Below, piece by piece: positions 35,184 to 45,941 of a stretch of 64,000 bases of DNA (position 1 is its first letter; every line of letters starts with the position of its first letter). The notes beneath the pieces are model-generated. The model had not been told where the DNA came from. It did not search any database and saw only the letters and a list, made by a program, of their open reading frames with translations. Location of the stretch: positions 1,391,001-1,455,000 of the forward strand of contig WAEK01000010.1 in assembly GCA_011634665.1 (NCBI GenBank), read 5' to 3'. Source of the DNA: Mortierella sp. BCC40632 (lineage: Eukaryota; Mortierellomycota; Mortierellomycetes; Mortierellales; Mortierellaceae). A program made the translations under genes and the position numbers.

Positions 35184-35517
35184 CTGCCCGCCAGATAGAA
35201 AGAGAAAAAGAGGAGAGCAAGAGCGACTAGCCTAGTCTTCCACATGGCTGCATTTGGTGGCCCTTCTCTCTCTTTCTCTCACTCCCCCAGTGAGACTGAG
35301 GGCACTCTCTCTCCGTTGCCCCAGCTCGGTCTAGTAGGCTGTGGCTTGGCTTGTTGTTGGCCTTGCCCTCGCTCGCCCGGCGTGGTTCATCGCACAGGTC
35401 GCATTTCCCATTTCTCTCACACCCGTCTTCTGCATCCGCCTGTCTGCGCTCTCGTCGCACTAGCTCCTTCTACTTCAGCACTCGCAACCACCACCAAGCC
35501 AAGCAACCGCATCAGTC
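34915..35517. promoter_or_regulatory. Shared divergent promoter with A39 tract
   Basis: 603 bp between the start codons of the 1076-residue protein (-) and TOM22 (+). A run of 39 A (35142-35180) lies near its centre, a likely nucleosome-free element serving both genes (inference). Confidence 0.6.
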
Positions 35518-36065
35518 ATGGTCAAACTCGAGGAAGTCTCTGCAGATCACGTTGAGGAGGAATACACAGATACCGATTCCTCCTCCGTCTACTCGTCCGA
35601 CGACGAGGACGACGTTGATAACATTGAGTCGATCCTCGATCGTGTCTGGGCCCTTCAGGATGTCATTCCCCCAAAGACTCGCCGCTCGATCGCCGACAAA
35701 TGCTCAACAGTCTATGGCTGGGGTAAATACAGCGCCAAGTTCCTCGGCAACTCTGCCTGGGTCCTCACCACAAGTGCCCTTCTCCTCGTTCTCCCACTCA
35801 TGATCGAGCTCGAGCATGAGCAGGGTCTGATCGAGTACGAGAAGATGCAGCAGCAGTCAAACCAGGTAGGTCCCCGCATTCGAACTCCCTCCTATTGTTC
35901 CTATGACCTCCTTCCCGGAATATGCCGTTGTCCCAGGACGATGTTTAGAAAGTGGTCGTCGTCTACAATACTCACTCTTTTGGTCTGCGATTCTTCTTCT
36001 AGATGTTGTCCCAGCCCGGCGGTCAGCAAAAGAAGCAGACCGGCATTGTTCCACCAGGTTTCTAA
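35518..36065 (+). CDS. TOM22: Mitochondrial import receptor subunit Tom22
   Basis: Central receptor and organiser of the TOM complex in the outer mitochondrial membrane. Two exons, 35518-35865 and 36003-36065; 136 residues. The cytosolic half is acidic (HVEEEYTDTDSSSVYSSDDEDD), as needed for binding presequences. It is followed by the family segment ESILDRVWALQDVIPPKTRRSI, then a single membrane helix (about residues 83-100, AWVLTTSALLLVLPLMIEL) and a short Gln-rich intermembrane-space tail ending GIVPPGF. Size and order match fungal Tom22. Exon 2 encodes only the last 20 residues. Confidence 0.9.
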
Positions 36066-36577
36066 GCCAAAGCAGCTACATGTATCATATCTTGACATGA
36101 ATAAAAACAATCCACCGTCCTTCATCATGATCGCGCTATACCCGGAAAAGCCGGATCTATTCGACCAAAGCTCTCTTTCCAGGACTTTCTTTTCTTTTTC
36201 CCTATTGATTAGGACCTTTCGCTCAGTGCTCCGTACTCATGAGATCTGCTCAACAGGAAAATTGTCGCACTGTGGAAGAGGCTATCCGAGGAAAAACAAT
36301 GCACAGTGGAGAGAGAGGGAGAGAGAGAGATGATTCTTCGCAATGAGGCAACCTGTTGAATGTCAAGTTGTTTGCAGCCATCGACAAAAGGGCTGCCTAT
36401 TTTTTTTTTTTTCTTATTTTTCTTTTTTTTTTCCCTTTTTTTGGTGAGTGTAGAGTGGATATGGTCTACAGCTGCAACGTCATTTGCAAAGCACGGAGTT
36501 TGGAGCAGGATCTAGTGGTGGAGAAAAGTGGGGTTTCTTTTTCTTTTTCTTCAGACGGTAATACATCCATTTTGGCC
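36066..36577. other. Convergent intergenic region
   Basis: 3' flanks of TOM22 and DCN1. Short T runs near 36400-36440 and a GA stretch near 36308-36330; nothing else seen. Confidence 0.7.
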
Positions 36578-39422
36578 TTATACCGATGTCTCAGTCCTCC
36601 ACTCAGCATACTCGTCCAGCAAAACGGGCCCTAAAGAGGGAATAGATGAAGAACCACTCGTTGGTCAGCACATATTTCTTTTTCCTTTTTCCTTTTTTCT
36701 TTTTTCTTTTTCTTCTCAGCATTTATCGTGTCTAAATCCTCGGATGACATACAGGCTGAGCTGACACCATCGTAATTGGTCAGATCTTCCGAGATTGAAT
36801 CCGAAAAGTCCAGAAAATTGTACCACTGGTCCCTGTTGATCACCTTGACAGGCTTCTTTGCCTAGGAGTAGAGGGGTAAAAAACAAAAAAAAAAAAAAAG
36901 TCAGTTCACGCGAGCATGAGGCGATGCACAGGGACAGGGCTCAGTGTAACATGATGCTGAACAAGAGATTGGAAAACGAGAGAAAGGGAAAGTGTATACC
37001 TCTAGGAACTCGACAAACTTTTTCACATGTGGTCGGCCATCCATCACAGTTGCCAACATGCTCGTTGCAGTCTAGATTAGCGGTTGATCATTCAGGGGGA
37101 AAGGAAAGGCAAACAGGGTGTATCAGAAAAGCTGTACTTGATACAATCGCAAGAAACATTGACTACTGTTATCGGTGCAAACACGTACCTCAATAGGCAT
37201 GCACTTTTGGTCCGAGTCTTTGGCAAACATAAAGATGTATCGGTAAAATTCTTTAAAGTGCTGAGGGTTGTTGAGATTGGCCACAAGCTCTGGCATCTTG
37301 GTTTTCAGTTTTGACGTAGAGTCGATCCTATAAGAAAACAAGTACAGACCAGAAAGCGGAGCTATTGTTAACAAAGATTTCCACCGAATTCTGTTTGCAC
37401 ATACCGTTTTGGTGGTTATCCCGCTCCCGACCCAACCTTTCTCCTGATCCCGCAAAGAAAAAAGAAAAAGAAAAAGAAAAAAGAAAAAAGGAAAAGCTGG
37501 GCTGTAACATGCTACGCCTCACCACGTACCCCAACTTCGTCATGCCTTTCATCCACTCATCCTGAGTAAAAATAGCTGTGACAGCGGTATTGGGGGAGAG
37601 AAAGAGAGAGAAAGAGAATGGGGGAGAGAAAGAAAGAGAAAGAGCGTTCAGTTTGATGATATTCAAAAGTAACACCCACGTGGTGCAGGCTGATGAACCA
37701 TATGCCATTTGCCTGGAAAACAGAATGTCGATCTCTTAGGATCTTCTTTACTTACGCATCGTATCCGCTTCAAGGTGATACGCAAGGACCAACATATCAA
37801 CCTACAGCCATAGGGACAGCAACGAGAGAGAGAGAGGGAGAGGGTCGAAAATGAGATCCATCATTAATAATTAGTCGGCTCTCCGGTTCTCCGAATGTAC
37901 GCCAAACTGAGCTCGTTCAAACCTCCATCCTTCCCTCCCATCCTCCCCCCCCCTTCCACCATCCCCGCTCTTCCCCTTTTTCCCCGCGCAGTAGAATCCT
38001 AAGAGGTCCTCGTTCCATACCGTTTCCAGAGATACTCCGATGTCCTCGCATAGTTTTGCGATTCCTGCGGGTCCAATCTGTTCAGGGTCTAAGTCGTCAT
38101 CAAGGCCTATTTCGTCCATAGATAATCTCTGTCAGAACCAATGTCGAGAGTTGAACGGGAAGAATACTAAAAAGAGAGAGACAACAATCATTTATCATTC
38201 ACATGGTAGCTCTCAGCTTGGTGCCATGTCGGAGCTGTGGGGCACCTCTTACTACAATACCTGTGTATGTTTTAAACCACACGGAGCATCTTTCGGGAAA
38301 AAAGGCATCCTCCTATCAGTTCAAAAGTCACCAAAAGAGAAAGAAAGAAAAGGGTGGTGCGAGTATTGTTAGCAGGTGGGAGACAACAAGAAAGAAAAGG
38401 CGTTTTGAGAGGAAGAGGAAGAGGAGATAGAAGAGGAACGAGAAGGAGAAGAGGTGAAAGAAGGGTGACAGGCGAGGACATACTCTAGACACTACGACTG
38501 GAGGGTTGGGCAAGGAGTTTTGGGGTGACTGTGAAGCTGGCTTGCTGCCAGAGATTACATGGCTCTCCCCGTAATTGCTCTTGGTCCTACATGCACAAGG
38601 ATTTTGAGAAGAGTCAAAACACGGGTGCATAGACGATCCAACGGCCCATTCTTTCCTTCATCTTCTTCTTTCCTCTTCATTGCCAATGAACTAAGCCGAG
38701 GACGCATGGTGGCATTCTGAATGATAAATTGACAAGGTGGGGGGAAAGAGTGAGAGTGAGAGAGAGAGGATAGAGTCGCAGCTGTCGCCTTACGAGTGTC
38801 GGAATGACGAGTTGGCGGTATCGACCTTTGTTCCTCTTGATTTGTTGGAATCCCGTACTGAGCTGTGTTTGTTCCCCATGAAAGCTGTGATGATTCGGGA
38901 GTCAATGACCGGGAGTCAATTTTACGGGTGCGGTCCTTGAGATAGATTGAATTGGGATAAAAAGCTGCAAGCCAAGCCGAGTGAATGCACGAGAGCAAGG
39001 AAAATGAGCAAGGAAGAAAGGAGGGAAGGAAGGAAGGAAGGAAGAAAAGAGGAAGAAAAGAAGAAAAGAAGAAGGGGGGTGAAGGGAGGGGAAAGAAAAA
39101 GAGAAGAAGGATGTGTGGATGTGTGTATGTGTGTGTGTGTGTGTGCGGGAGAAGAAATGCTAGGAGAGATGCGTGGTGGGTCTCTTCCTCTCTCTTCTCT
39201 TTTTTGAGGAGACAAAGGCCCGTACGCGAATGAATTTGGACTGCTCTGAGCACTCTCTCTTCTCTCGTCTCTTACCCTGTAGGTGGCTAAATGTGCTCCC
39301 TCGCCCTTCGAGCCTCGAGTTAGGGCTTTCTTGCCAGAGGCCCGTGAGGTAGTCTTGGCTACCTTGTTCCGTGAGCTCCCATTGGCGGTGTCAGCCTCAG
39401 CATTCTTGCGCTTGGGTGGCAT
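36578..39422 (-). CDS. DCN1/DCUN1D-family cullin neddylation co-E3
   Basis: Promotes Nedd8 transfer from Ubc12 to cullins. Ten exons: 39422-39276, 38716-38591, 38540-38484, 38128-38021, 37801-37756, 37575-37530, 37327-37189, 37071-37000, 36861-36768, 36630-36578; 295 residues, all phases consistent. The basic N-terminus MPPKRKNAEAD resembles DCUN1D4/5 and not the UBA-type Dcn1. The PONY/potentiating-neddylation domain is complete: GIAKLCEDIGVSLET, DMLVLAYHLEADTM, FTQDEWMKGMTKLGI, LVANLNNPQHFKEFYRYIFMFA, MLATVMDGRPHVKKFVEFLE, VINRDQWYNFLDFS, and the terminal DAD-patch region NYDGPVLLDEYAEW. Exon 3 (19 residues, VVVSR end) is the least certain. The nuclear-type basic leader suggests nuclear neddylation. 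Confidence 0.88.
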
Positions 39423-39526
39423 TGTCTCTTTTTGTGTGCAGTCTATGACCAGAGAAATAGAATCGGATTAGAAGAAAGAAAAAAAAAAAAAAAAAAAAAA
39501 GAAAAAGCAATCCATCTTGTACGTGT
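39423..39526. other. Short gap between tandem minus-strand genes
   Basis: Contains an A run at about 39479-39500. The DCN1 promoter must lie within or overlap the 3' end of the next gene. Confidence 0.6.
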
Positions 39527-40395
39527 TCAATCCAGATCACGAGAATGCTGGCAAAACAGGGTCGCATGTCTATTGACCAGAGATTGCTCTGGGTCAGGAA
39601 GGAATAATGGAATTGACCCATGTTACGAGCGAGGGAAAAAAATCATCCCAACAGGTCCCGATGTAGAATAGATCTGAGCTGTGCGTGTGTAAAGGGACGT
39701 GGGCATCTTCCGATTGATTTGATTCATTTGCAGCAGAGTAGGTGACCGATCAAGACAGGGTAACATGATGATTAATGTCCAGCATGGAGAAGAGATAGAG
39801 GTCGGTGCCTACCAAGGATGGCAGAGTTGGTCCAGATGCGATTGCTTTGGTGTTGATGACACTTCGAGCGAATAAGCTTAAAAAGATGCAGAAGCTGCAA
39901 AGACGTGAAAGGAGAAGAGAGTAATGAAAGGAACAAGAGGAGAAACAAGAAAGAGAAAGAGAAAGAGAGAGGGAGAGAAAGAGAGAGAGAGGGAGAGAGA
40001 CAGAGAGAGAAAGAGTAAGGCGAGGCGAAGATGGAGTGGGGACACAAAGGATAGTTGGATGTGATGATCTAATCTCGACCCAAACGCGAACATCTCAAAT
40101 TTTCGGTTTGGTGGCGTATTCGAGTGGCGAATTTGTTCGATAGTTGCAGCAGAACTCTGTTGAGGCTGCTGTTGAGGCTGCTGCTCTCCAGATCGCTCCG
40201 TGCGAATTGATGGAATCTGGAAATGAGAAGGCCGTTGACGCAGCCTCTGTCGCTGATTAGAGAAATAAGGGTAAGGTGGGGTAAGATAGGCAAGCTGCAC
40301 CAATGGTCAGAACCAGCTGCTCCACTTCTAGGTGCGCCATAATCATGTGCTAACACCCATCGAAGCTTGCTCTTCTTTCCCTTTTGACCCGTCAT
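39527..40395 (-). CDS. Small uncharacterised protein (129 residues, model by splice phase)
   Basis: Proposed exons 40395-40357, 40252-40046, 39894-39813 and 39588-39527. They yield a continuous frame: basic start MTGQKGKKSKLRW, an Arg-rich then Gln-rich segment (QQPQQQPQQ), and a helical C-terminus LLHLFKLIRSKC...SNRIWTNSAILEQSL ending in HSRDLD. The donor of exon 2 (GTGTCC) is weak; the other junctions are standard. No family recognised, no membrane or signal segment. The 38-nt A run at 40422-40459 lies 27 nt upstream of its start codon. It may be only partly correct. Confidence 0.4.
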
Positions 40396-40421
40396 TTTAC
40401 ACTGAGCTCATTTTGTCCCTG

Positions 40422-40464
<43 letters not shown>

Positions 40465-42249
40465 TGAGAAAGAGAGCAAGGGAGAGAGAGAGAGGCATAA
40501 TCTCCCTGAGAATACATTTCCTCCGCCTCCCTACTTCTCGCTGCACGCATCGTCTACTCATCTCGCATGCACCTCAGAGCAAGAGTCTGACTGCGCGCAC
40601 CGCCCATGGGCGGAGGCACAGACCAAGCAGCGCTGGTCTAATCGTGCGGATAGACTAAGCAGCCGATAGCTGACTGGTCTCAAACCGTTTCCAGGAGCCT
40701 GGGGATGAGATCGTTGTAATAAATACCCCCCTTCCTGTGCGATGTGATATTGCTCTATGAATAGACAAATGGGAAATGGGCTGCCTGGCTGGAGAGAAAG
40801 GGGTGTGACCACCTATAATTTAGATGTTCTCTCTCAGGAACGTGGTCGAGAGCAGAGGAAGGGAGATAACAAAATAACAAAAGGATCCAGCTGGACCGTC
40901 TTGCCTTCTTCAGGCTGGTCAGCGCTGAATTGCTCACCACAGTGACAAGTCCTCTCACTTTCTAATACTTTGAGGCTCTTTTTTTATTATTCGCGCTCTT
41001 TCCTCTCAACACCCATGCTTACTCTTTCTACAATTCTCTCGCCTCTTCACTCCCCGTCTGCCGGCTTCATGAACAGCCGTCTATCTTTGCATTCTCACTC
41101 CCCTCTCCCTCCTTCCATCCACGCACACACTCAGCTCTCTCCCTCCCTCTCCCTCTTGCTCTGGTACCCTTGCCACCTTCCCTCTACCCCTCTGCACTTC
41201 CACACTGGCCCCCTCCTTTGCTCCTATTGACAGCCCAGCCGGCAGACAAGGTTTGTGTTCCAATATATTAATACTCTACAATTATTGGCTAGTGACCCCC
41301 CGGAGCTGAATGAGCTGGTCCGACTTCACACAACGCAGGGGGGAGTGGAGAAGAGAGAGGCAGGTACCTGAGGGTAATTGCAGAACATGGAACACCGACA
41401 GAGCCAGGGCGCCCCGTCGTGCTCTCCCTCTCTCTTGTCTTCTTGGCCCTGGCGTGGTTAGAGACTGCAACGGATTCGTTTGCTCTGCACTAATCCTTCT
41501 TCAGACATGCAGGACAGGAACAAAAAAAAAAACGTCATTTTCAAATCGCTGGCTTGCAAACAGGCTATTTGGCTGTATTTCTGGCCTTCTCGATAGCCTC
41601 CATATTGTCGCTCAGGGAACTCGACATTCTGTCTCCGTCTCCGAAGAGGTTTCGGTCCAGGCACCAGACCAGGGGAAGTGAGAGGAGTAAAAGGTGAGAA
41701 AGTCTGGGTAATTGGATTGCCTGTCCCCTGAATGTCGATACAATAGGCAGTTGGTGCTGTTGCCGATACTGTCTAACCTTTGACCACAATAACGGATGAA
41801 GGAGAGAGATAAAGGTGGAGGAAGGACGATAGTGCAAAGAGCAAGAATAGAGTTGCAGGTGTAAGGCGAGAGAGATACAAAGGCGCCAGACATAGAGGGA
41901 TAGACGGCCGCGCCGACCGTTTGAAGTACGGTTTGATCTAATTTTACCCGCAACTAGGCGCCTAAAGTACAAAAAGAGACAGACCTTTCCCCCCCGCTCT
42001 TCTCGTTTTTCTTCTTTCTCTCTTCCTCTTCTCTCTCTGTCTCTTTCTCTCTCTCTTTCTTTCTCTCTCTCTCTCCGCTCTTTCCCCTCACTCTCCCACC
42101 CGCCTGCACACGCACTCACTCTCTCTTCTCTGCTCGATTAGTCGACATTCACTTCCATTGTCGTCTCCATTGCTGAATCCGACTGCCGAGACCCTCCTTT
42201 CCTTTCCTCTCCTCCCTTCTCCCCTTCTCCACCACAGAATCTTAGAGGG
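40396..42249. other. Divergent intergenic region
   Basis: 1.85 kb; pyrimidine-rich (about 42000-42090), A run 40422-40459. Open frames are low-complexity. No gene seen. Confidence 0.6.
40422..40459. repeat. A run of 38
   Basis: Uninterrupted poly(dA:dT) beside the start of the 129-residue gene. Confidence 0.95.
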
Positions 42250-43689
42250 ATGGCGAGGTTATTCAATTGTACAGTTCTGCTCTTCACGTTGTGCTTGGTC
42301 ACAGCGTTAACGCTCCTTTCAGGGACGCCCTTCAAAGCCAATGCGCTCCCCACCACCATCTCCACCGCCCGACCGAGGAGCCCACCTTCGGCGGCGGGTG
42401 TTTCGACCACCAAACGCCAGCACCGTCAACAGTCGTCCCCCCACAGCCCTCACTCGACTGAGTCAAAGACAGCAGCAAAGAACACAACTACGACGACAGC
42501 CCCCACATCCACCCCACTCATCCTTGTCCCCAAACCCAATGCCATATGGTACCCTGGCTCGTCTCATGTTATTCAATGGTTGCTACATAGCGCCCAATCG
42601 ATCGACCTTCCTGAAGACACGACTGTTGACATTGTCTTTATCGACCCCCAAACTGCAAGAAAGGTCCATACGTTGAGACGATACATACCACTCTCACGAG
42701 GAGCTGCGCGAGTGACCGTACCAACTACTGCTCCTTTCCAGGGGACAACAACTACCTCGTGGAGACTGGCCTTTGAACTTTTCCGAGGCAGAGCTTCCCA
42801 ACCTGTCCAACACACATCATCCGAATACTTTCAAGTTGACATCAACATTATGGCCGTTAGCGCCATTTCGTCCCAGCAACCCATGACGGGTACCCCTGTA
42901 TACAAGAACAATCTCTCTGAAAGGGATGATCATGACACGACCGATGAAAAGCCCTCTCCTGTTCAAACAAAGAAGAACCAGTTGTCAAAACAGCGTCGTC
43001 AGAACCGTGTTGAGGATTTCGAAAAGCGGCAGATCATTGACTTTGCACCCGAGGAGATGCGTCAAGAATACCCGAATGTGATCCAGGCTATTGAACTTGA
43101 ACACTCCTTTGGAGTTCGTCGCAAGGTCTACACCCAGACACCTTACACTCTTGGCTGGAGGGTCCCTGGTCGCGTTGCTGAATTGGTCGACTATTCACAA
43201 AAACTTCAGATCCTTCGCAAGGCAGGTCTTCTCACGACCACGGTCGCAACAGTCGATGAAAAGACTGAGGCAGAGAACAAGATTCCCAAGGTAGTTCAGC
43301 CAGACCTAATCAAGAGTTTCCGTGCCATGATGGTGATTGAATTGGTCAAGGACCAGACCATGGAGCGAGTCTCGACTCTTGCAAGAAATATCCCTGCAGA
43401 GACCCGATTCTTGTACCTCCAGATCCACGACCGTGTCCCCCATGGTTTTTACCGGCTAAGAGTCCGGATGGCAGTGGTTCAGGACGAAGACAACGCTGGA
43501 TCTGAGGATTCCATGTCGTCGTCCTTGTCCTCTTCTACTACGCAGTCTCATTCAGGTCCTGAGGATACCATCTATGGGTTGCCAACAGGGCTTGATGAGG
43601 ATTGGGATTTCCCAGGATTGAATGGCAAGTTGATCGACCAGTATGAGTCGATCACTCGGCGATTCTGGGTCTCCACTGGAGCTATCTAA
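42250..43689 (+). CDS. Secreted KNH1/Kre9-like surface protein
   Basis: Single exon, 479 residues. The N-terminal hydrophobic stretch (LFNCTVLLFTLCLVTALTLL) is a signal peptide. A Ser/Thr/Pro-rich segment (residues about 40-95) precedes an Ig-like module with the Kre9/Knh1 pattern: KPNAIWYPGSSHVIQW...DTTVDIVFIDP. A second, weaker module starts at YTQTPYTLGWRVPGR near residue 295, after a charged dibasic-rich linker (SKQRRQNRVEDFEKRQ) that may be cleaved. Kre9/Knh1 relatives act in cell-wall beta-1,6-glucan assembly or as GPI surface proteins. Here I see no C-terminal GPI signal, so it is more likely soluble or wall-bound. Assignment rests on the first module. Confidence 0.6.
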   Translation: MARLFNCTVLLFTLCLVTALTLLSGTPFKANALPTTISTARPRSPPSAAGVSTTKRQHRQQSSPHSPHSTESKTAAKNTTTTTAPTSTPLILVPKPNAIWYPGSSHVIQWLLHSAQSIDLPEDTTVDIVFIDPQTARKVHTLRRYIPLSRGAARVTVPTTAPFQGTTTTSWRLAFELFRGRASQPVQHTSSEYFQVDINIMAVSAISSQQPMTGTPVYKNNLSERDDHDTTDEKPSPVQTKKNQLSKQRRQNRVEDFEKRQIIDFAPEEMRQEYPNVIQAIELEHSFGVRRKVYTQTPYTLGWRVPGRVAELVDYSQKLQILRKAGLLTTTVATVDEKTEAENKIPKVVQPDLIKSFRAMMVIELVKDQTMERVSTLARNIPAETRFLYLQIHDRVPHGFYRLRVRMAVVQDEDNAGSEDSMSSSLSSSTTQSHSGPEDTIYGLPTGLDEDWDFPGLNGKLIDQYESITRRFWVSTGAI

Positions 43690-44378
43690 AGGTTCCCTTC
43701 TGGTAGTTATTTGTTTTGTAGTACCCCCCTCCACGTGTATCCAGCTTCCTCCCTCCCCTGTCCTTCTCCGAAGGATTATTTTAGACATAGGCATCCCCCT
43801 CTCCTCTCATCCAAATGTATCATAGCTCTTTCGCATAATGTAGAATTATATCATCGTTCGTCCTATGTTTTGTCCGTCTGTCTCTTTGTTTGTATTATTA
43901 TTATTTTTTCTTCGGTCGGACCCAAGAACAGAAAAAAAAAGGGGGGAGGGGGAGGTGGAAAAACGTTGCACCACATTCCATTTACCCTCTTCGAACCATA
44001 TCTCAACGAGGTCCAACCAGTCTTCTTGTCTCCACAGGGAGTTTAGAAACAATAGACAAACAAATTGCATAGCAAAAGAAAAGGGGCGCGTTCTCACCGG
44101 GGTTATGATTGCCTTTTTTATTTTTATTATTATTATTACTTTGACACCGTCGAATGACAGGGGGGAAGAAGAAGAGGGGAGAAGTAGAGAGTGGGAGAGA
44201 AGAGAGAATGGGTTGAATGTTCATGCAAGCAATGGGTATAGGGATGAATGAAGTGCAGGCACAATGGAATAGATAAGAATACACTTTCAAAAGAGTCGAA
44301 AGAAGAAGAAAATGGTAACAACAATAATAATAACAACAAAAACGACAACAAAGCCAACACCAGCAAAAGCAAGCCCGC
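43690..44378. other. Convergent intergenic region
   Basis: 3' flanks of two genes; contains a G-rich stretch (about 43938-43960) and ATT repeats (about 44120-44138). Nothing else seen. Confidence 0.7.
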
Positions 44379-45941
44379 TCATAGCTTTCGTGTAAGCCGC
44401 CTCGCGCCATCTGAAAGACATGCCAACAAAACACCTGTAGCTGCATGAACAAGCACTTTCTTGGCAGGGCCATAGATCACATTGGAAGGCGTCAGACCAG
44501 AGGATGAGCCAGTAGTCATGCCTGCGACCATATCCTCCACCAGAGCTTCAGGCTCGCCCTGATTCCATAGATTAACTTGTCGAAGTCGAAGTCCATCCTT
44601 TCGGATCTTGTTATAGATTTCCTTGGCGGATGGTGCACTCGACGACGATGATCCACCGGTGATCCGCCACCGACGGTTGTACGCAAATGAAAGCCATTCT
44701 GAAAAAGTCTTGGGCTGGATACCGAACCAGGTCAATGTCGCTCGACTGGCTCTGATCACGATCCAGATGATAATAATGACTTCCACAGAACCGGCAATGA
44801 CATGCATGATTCGTGTCCGGAGCCATGTTTGTTGCCAGAGGTCATAGAGTTGAAGGGCTACACTTCGAGATCGGTTGGAGCCCACGCTCTGATGCTTGAC
44901 GCTTCTTTGAACCTGGTGGTCTTGACACCGCGGCGCCAACTCGTACTGATCATCTTGCTTGGATGAAGAGGATGTTGAAGAGGATGTGACGGATTTGGAG
45001 GTAGATTTGGAGGTAGATTTGGAGGCGCGTGTAGATGTAGACTCAGAGGTTGCTGAGGACTCCATTAGATCCAAAGGTTGCAGGTTCAGAAACTGCACCT
45101 GGTATTTTTTCTTTAGTCGTTCCGACTTGGACCCAGATTTCCTTAGTGATGATCGTAGCGGTAACGATTGAGATGATGCAGATCTATGAAGTGGCCTCAA
45201 GTCCTTGGCCAGTGATGAAGAGCCAAGGCCAAGAGCCGAAAGCCTTGTCGAGACAGTCGAGCGCTCTGATGGTGCCTCAGAGTCATCAGAGTCGGTAGAG
45301 TTATTGTAGAAACGTTGCTCAAGTTCCAAGGTGACCCGTTGACATGATTTACGGTACCGATCATGTTGCTCTTCGTGTTTTTGTCGCCAGTAGATCCTTG
45401 AGACCTCGCTCGTGCCAGCATAAGTCGATTCCCAGGGATTGTAGAGCGACAATGGATCATTTGTCTCAAATGAATCAAACATCGAGGGTCGAAAAATCCG
45501 CTCGTGGTCGCCATTGTCAAAATGTGGGAACGAATCCTGTGTGTTCCTTGGCACTGTACTATTAGGCGATGACATCGATGGCGGTGTCCTCTGGCCGAAA
45601 TTGTTCGACGATCCGGTCCGAACCGAGGGAAGAGGTCTGAGCGGGGTGTATTCTCCATGTCTTTTGGATGGCAATACTGGAGAGCCAGCTCTCAAGTCTT
45701 GTCTCTTTGGGGGATTGGTGGGTGATGTCGGGGTGCCGGGCTTTTGGAGCGCAGACTGTGCCTCGTCAATCAATGACTGAAGAGTGGTGCAAATCCGATT
45801 GTAGACAGCGTTCGAATCATCATCATTTCCTGTTTTTTGTTTGTTGGTGAGTAGAATGACTCCACTGCTGCTAATTTCCACTGCGCCAGTACCCAGAGTT
45901 TTCTCCGCTCTGTCAACATCAACCATGGTACGACAACACAT
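44379..45941 (-). CDS. Uncharacterised membrane protein, Ser-rich
   Basis: Intronless, 520 residues from the ATG at 45941 (MCCRTMVDVDRAEK); the next in-frame ATG at 45926 is also possible. The frame stays open upstream through CT-rich text that reads as Leu/Ser, which I take as 5' UTR. A long disordered N-terminal half contains TPTSPTNPPKR, TPLRPLPSVRTGS and a basic helix YWRQKHEEQHDRYRKSCQRV. A Ser/Thr/Lys repeat (TSKSTSKSVTSS) follows, then a membrane helix at about residue 370 (IMHVIAGSVEVIIIIWIVI). The C-terminus has an amphipathic segment and a second hydrophobic patch (VLVHAATGVLLACLSDGA). No family recognised. The layout would suit an organelle-contact or tethering protein, but that is only speculation. 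Confidence 0.75.
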   Translation of the reverse strand: MCCRTMVDVDRAEKTLGTGAVEISSSGVILLTNKQKTGNDDDSNAVYNRICTTLQSLIDEAQSALQKPGTPTSPTNPPKRQDLRAGSPVLPSKRHGEYTPLRPLPSVRTGSSNNFGQRTPPSMSSPNSTVPRNTQDSFPHFDNGDHERIFRPSMFDSFETNDPLSLYNPWESTYAGTSEVSRIYWRQKHEEQHDRYRKSCQRVTLELEQRFYNNSTDSDDSEAPSERSTVSTRLSALGLGSSSLAKDLRPLHRSASSQSLPLRSSLRKSGSKSERLKKKYQVQFLNLQPLDLMESSATSESTSTRASKSTSKSTSKSVTSSSTSSSSKQDDQYELAPRCQDHQVQRSVKHQSVGSNRSRSVALQLYDLWQQTWLRTRIMHVIAGSVEVIIIIWIVIRASRATLTWFGIQPKTFSEWLSFAYNRRWRITGGSSSSSAPSAKEIYNKIRKDGLRLRQVNLWNQGEPEALVEDMVAGMTTGSSSGLTPSNVIYGPAKKVLVHAATGVLLACLSDGARRLTRKL

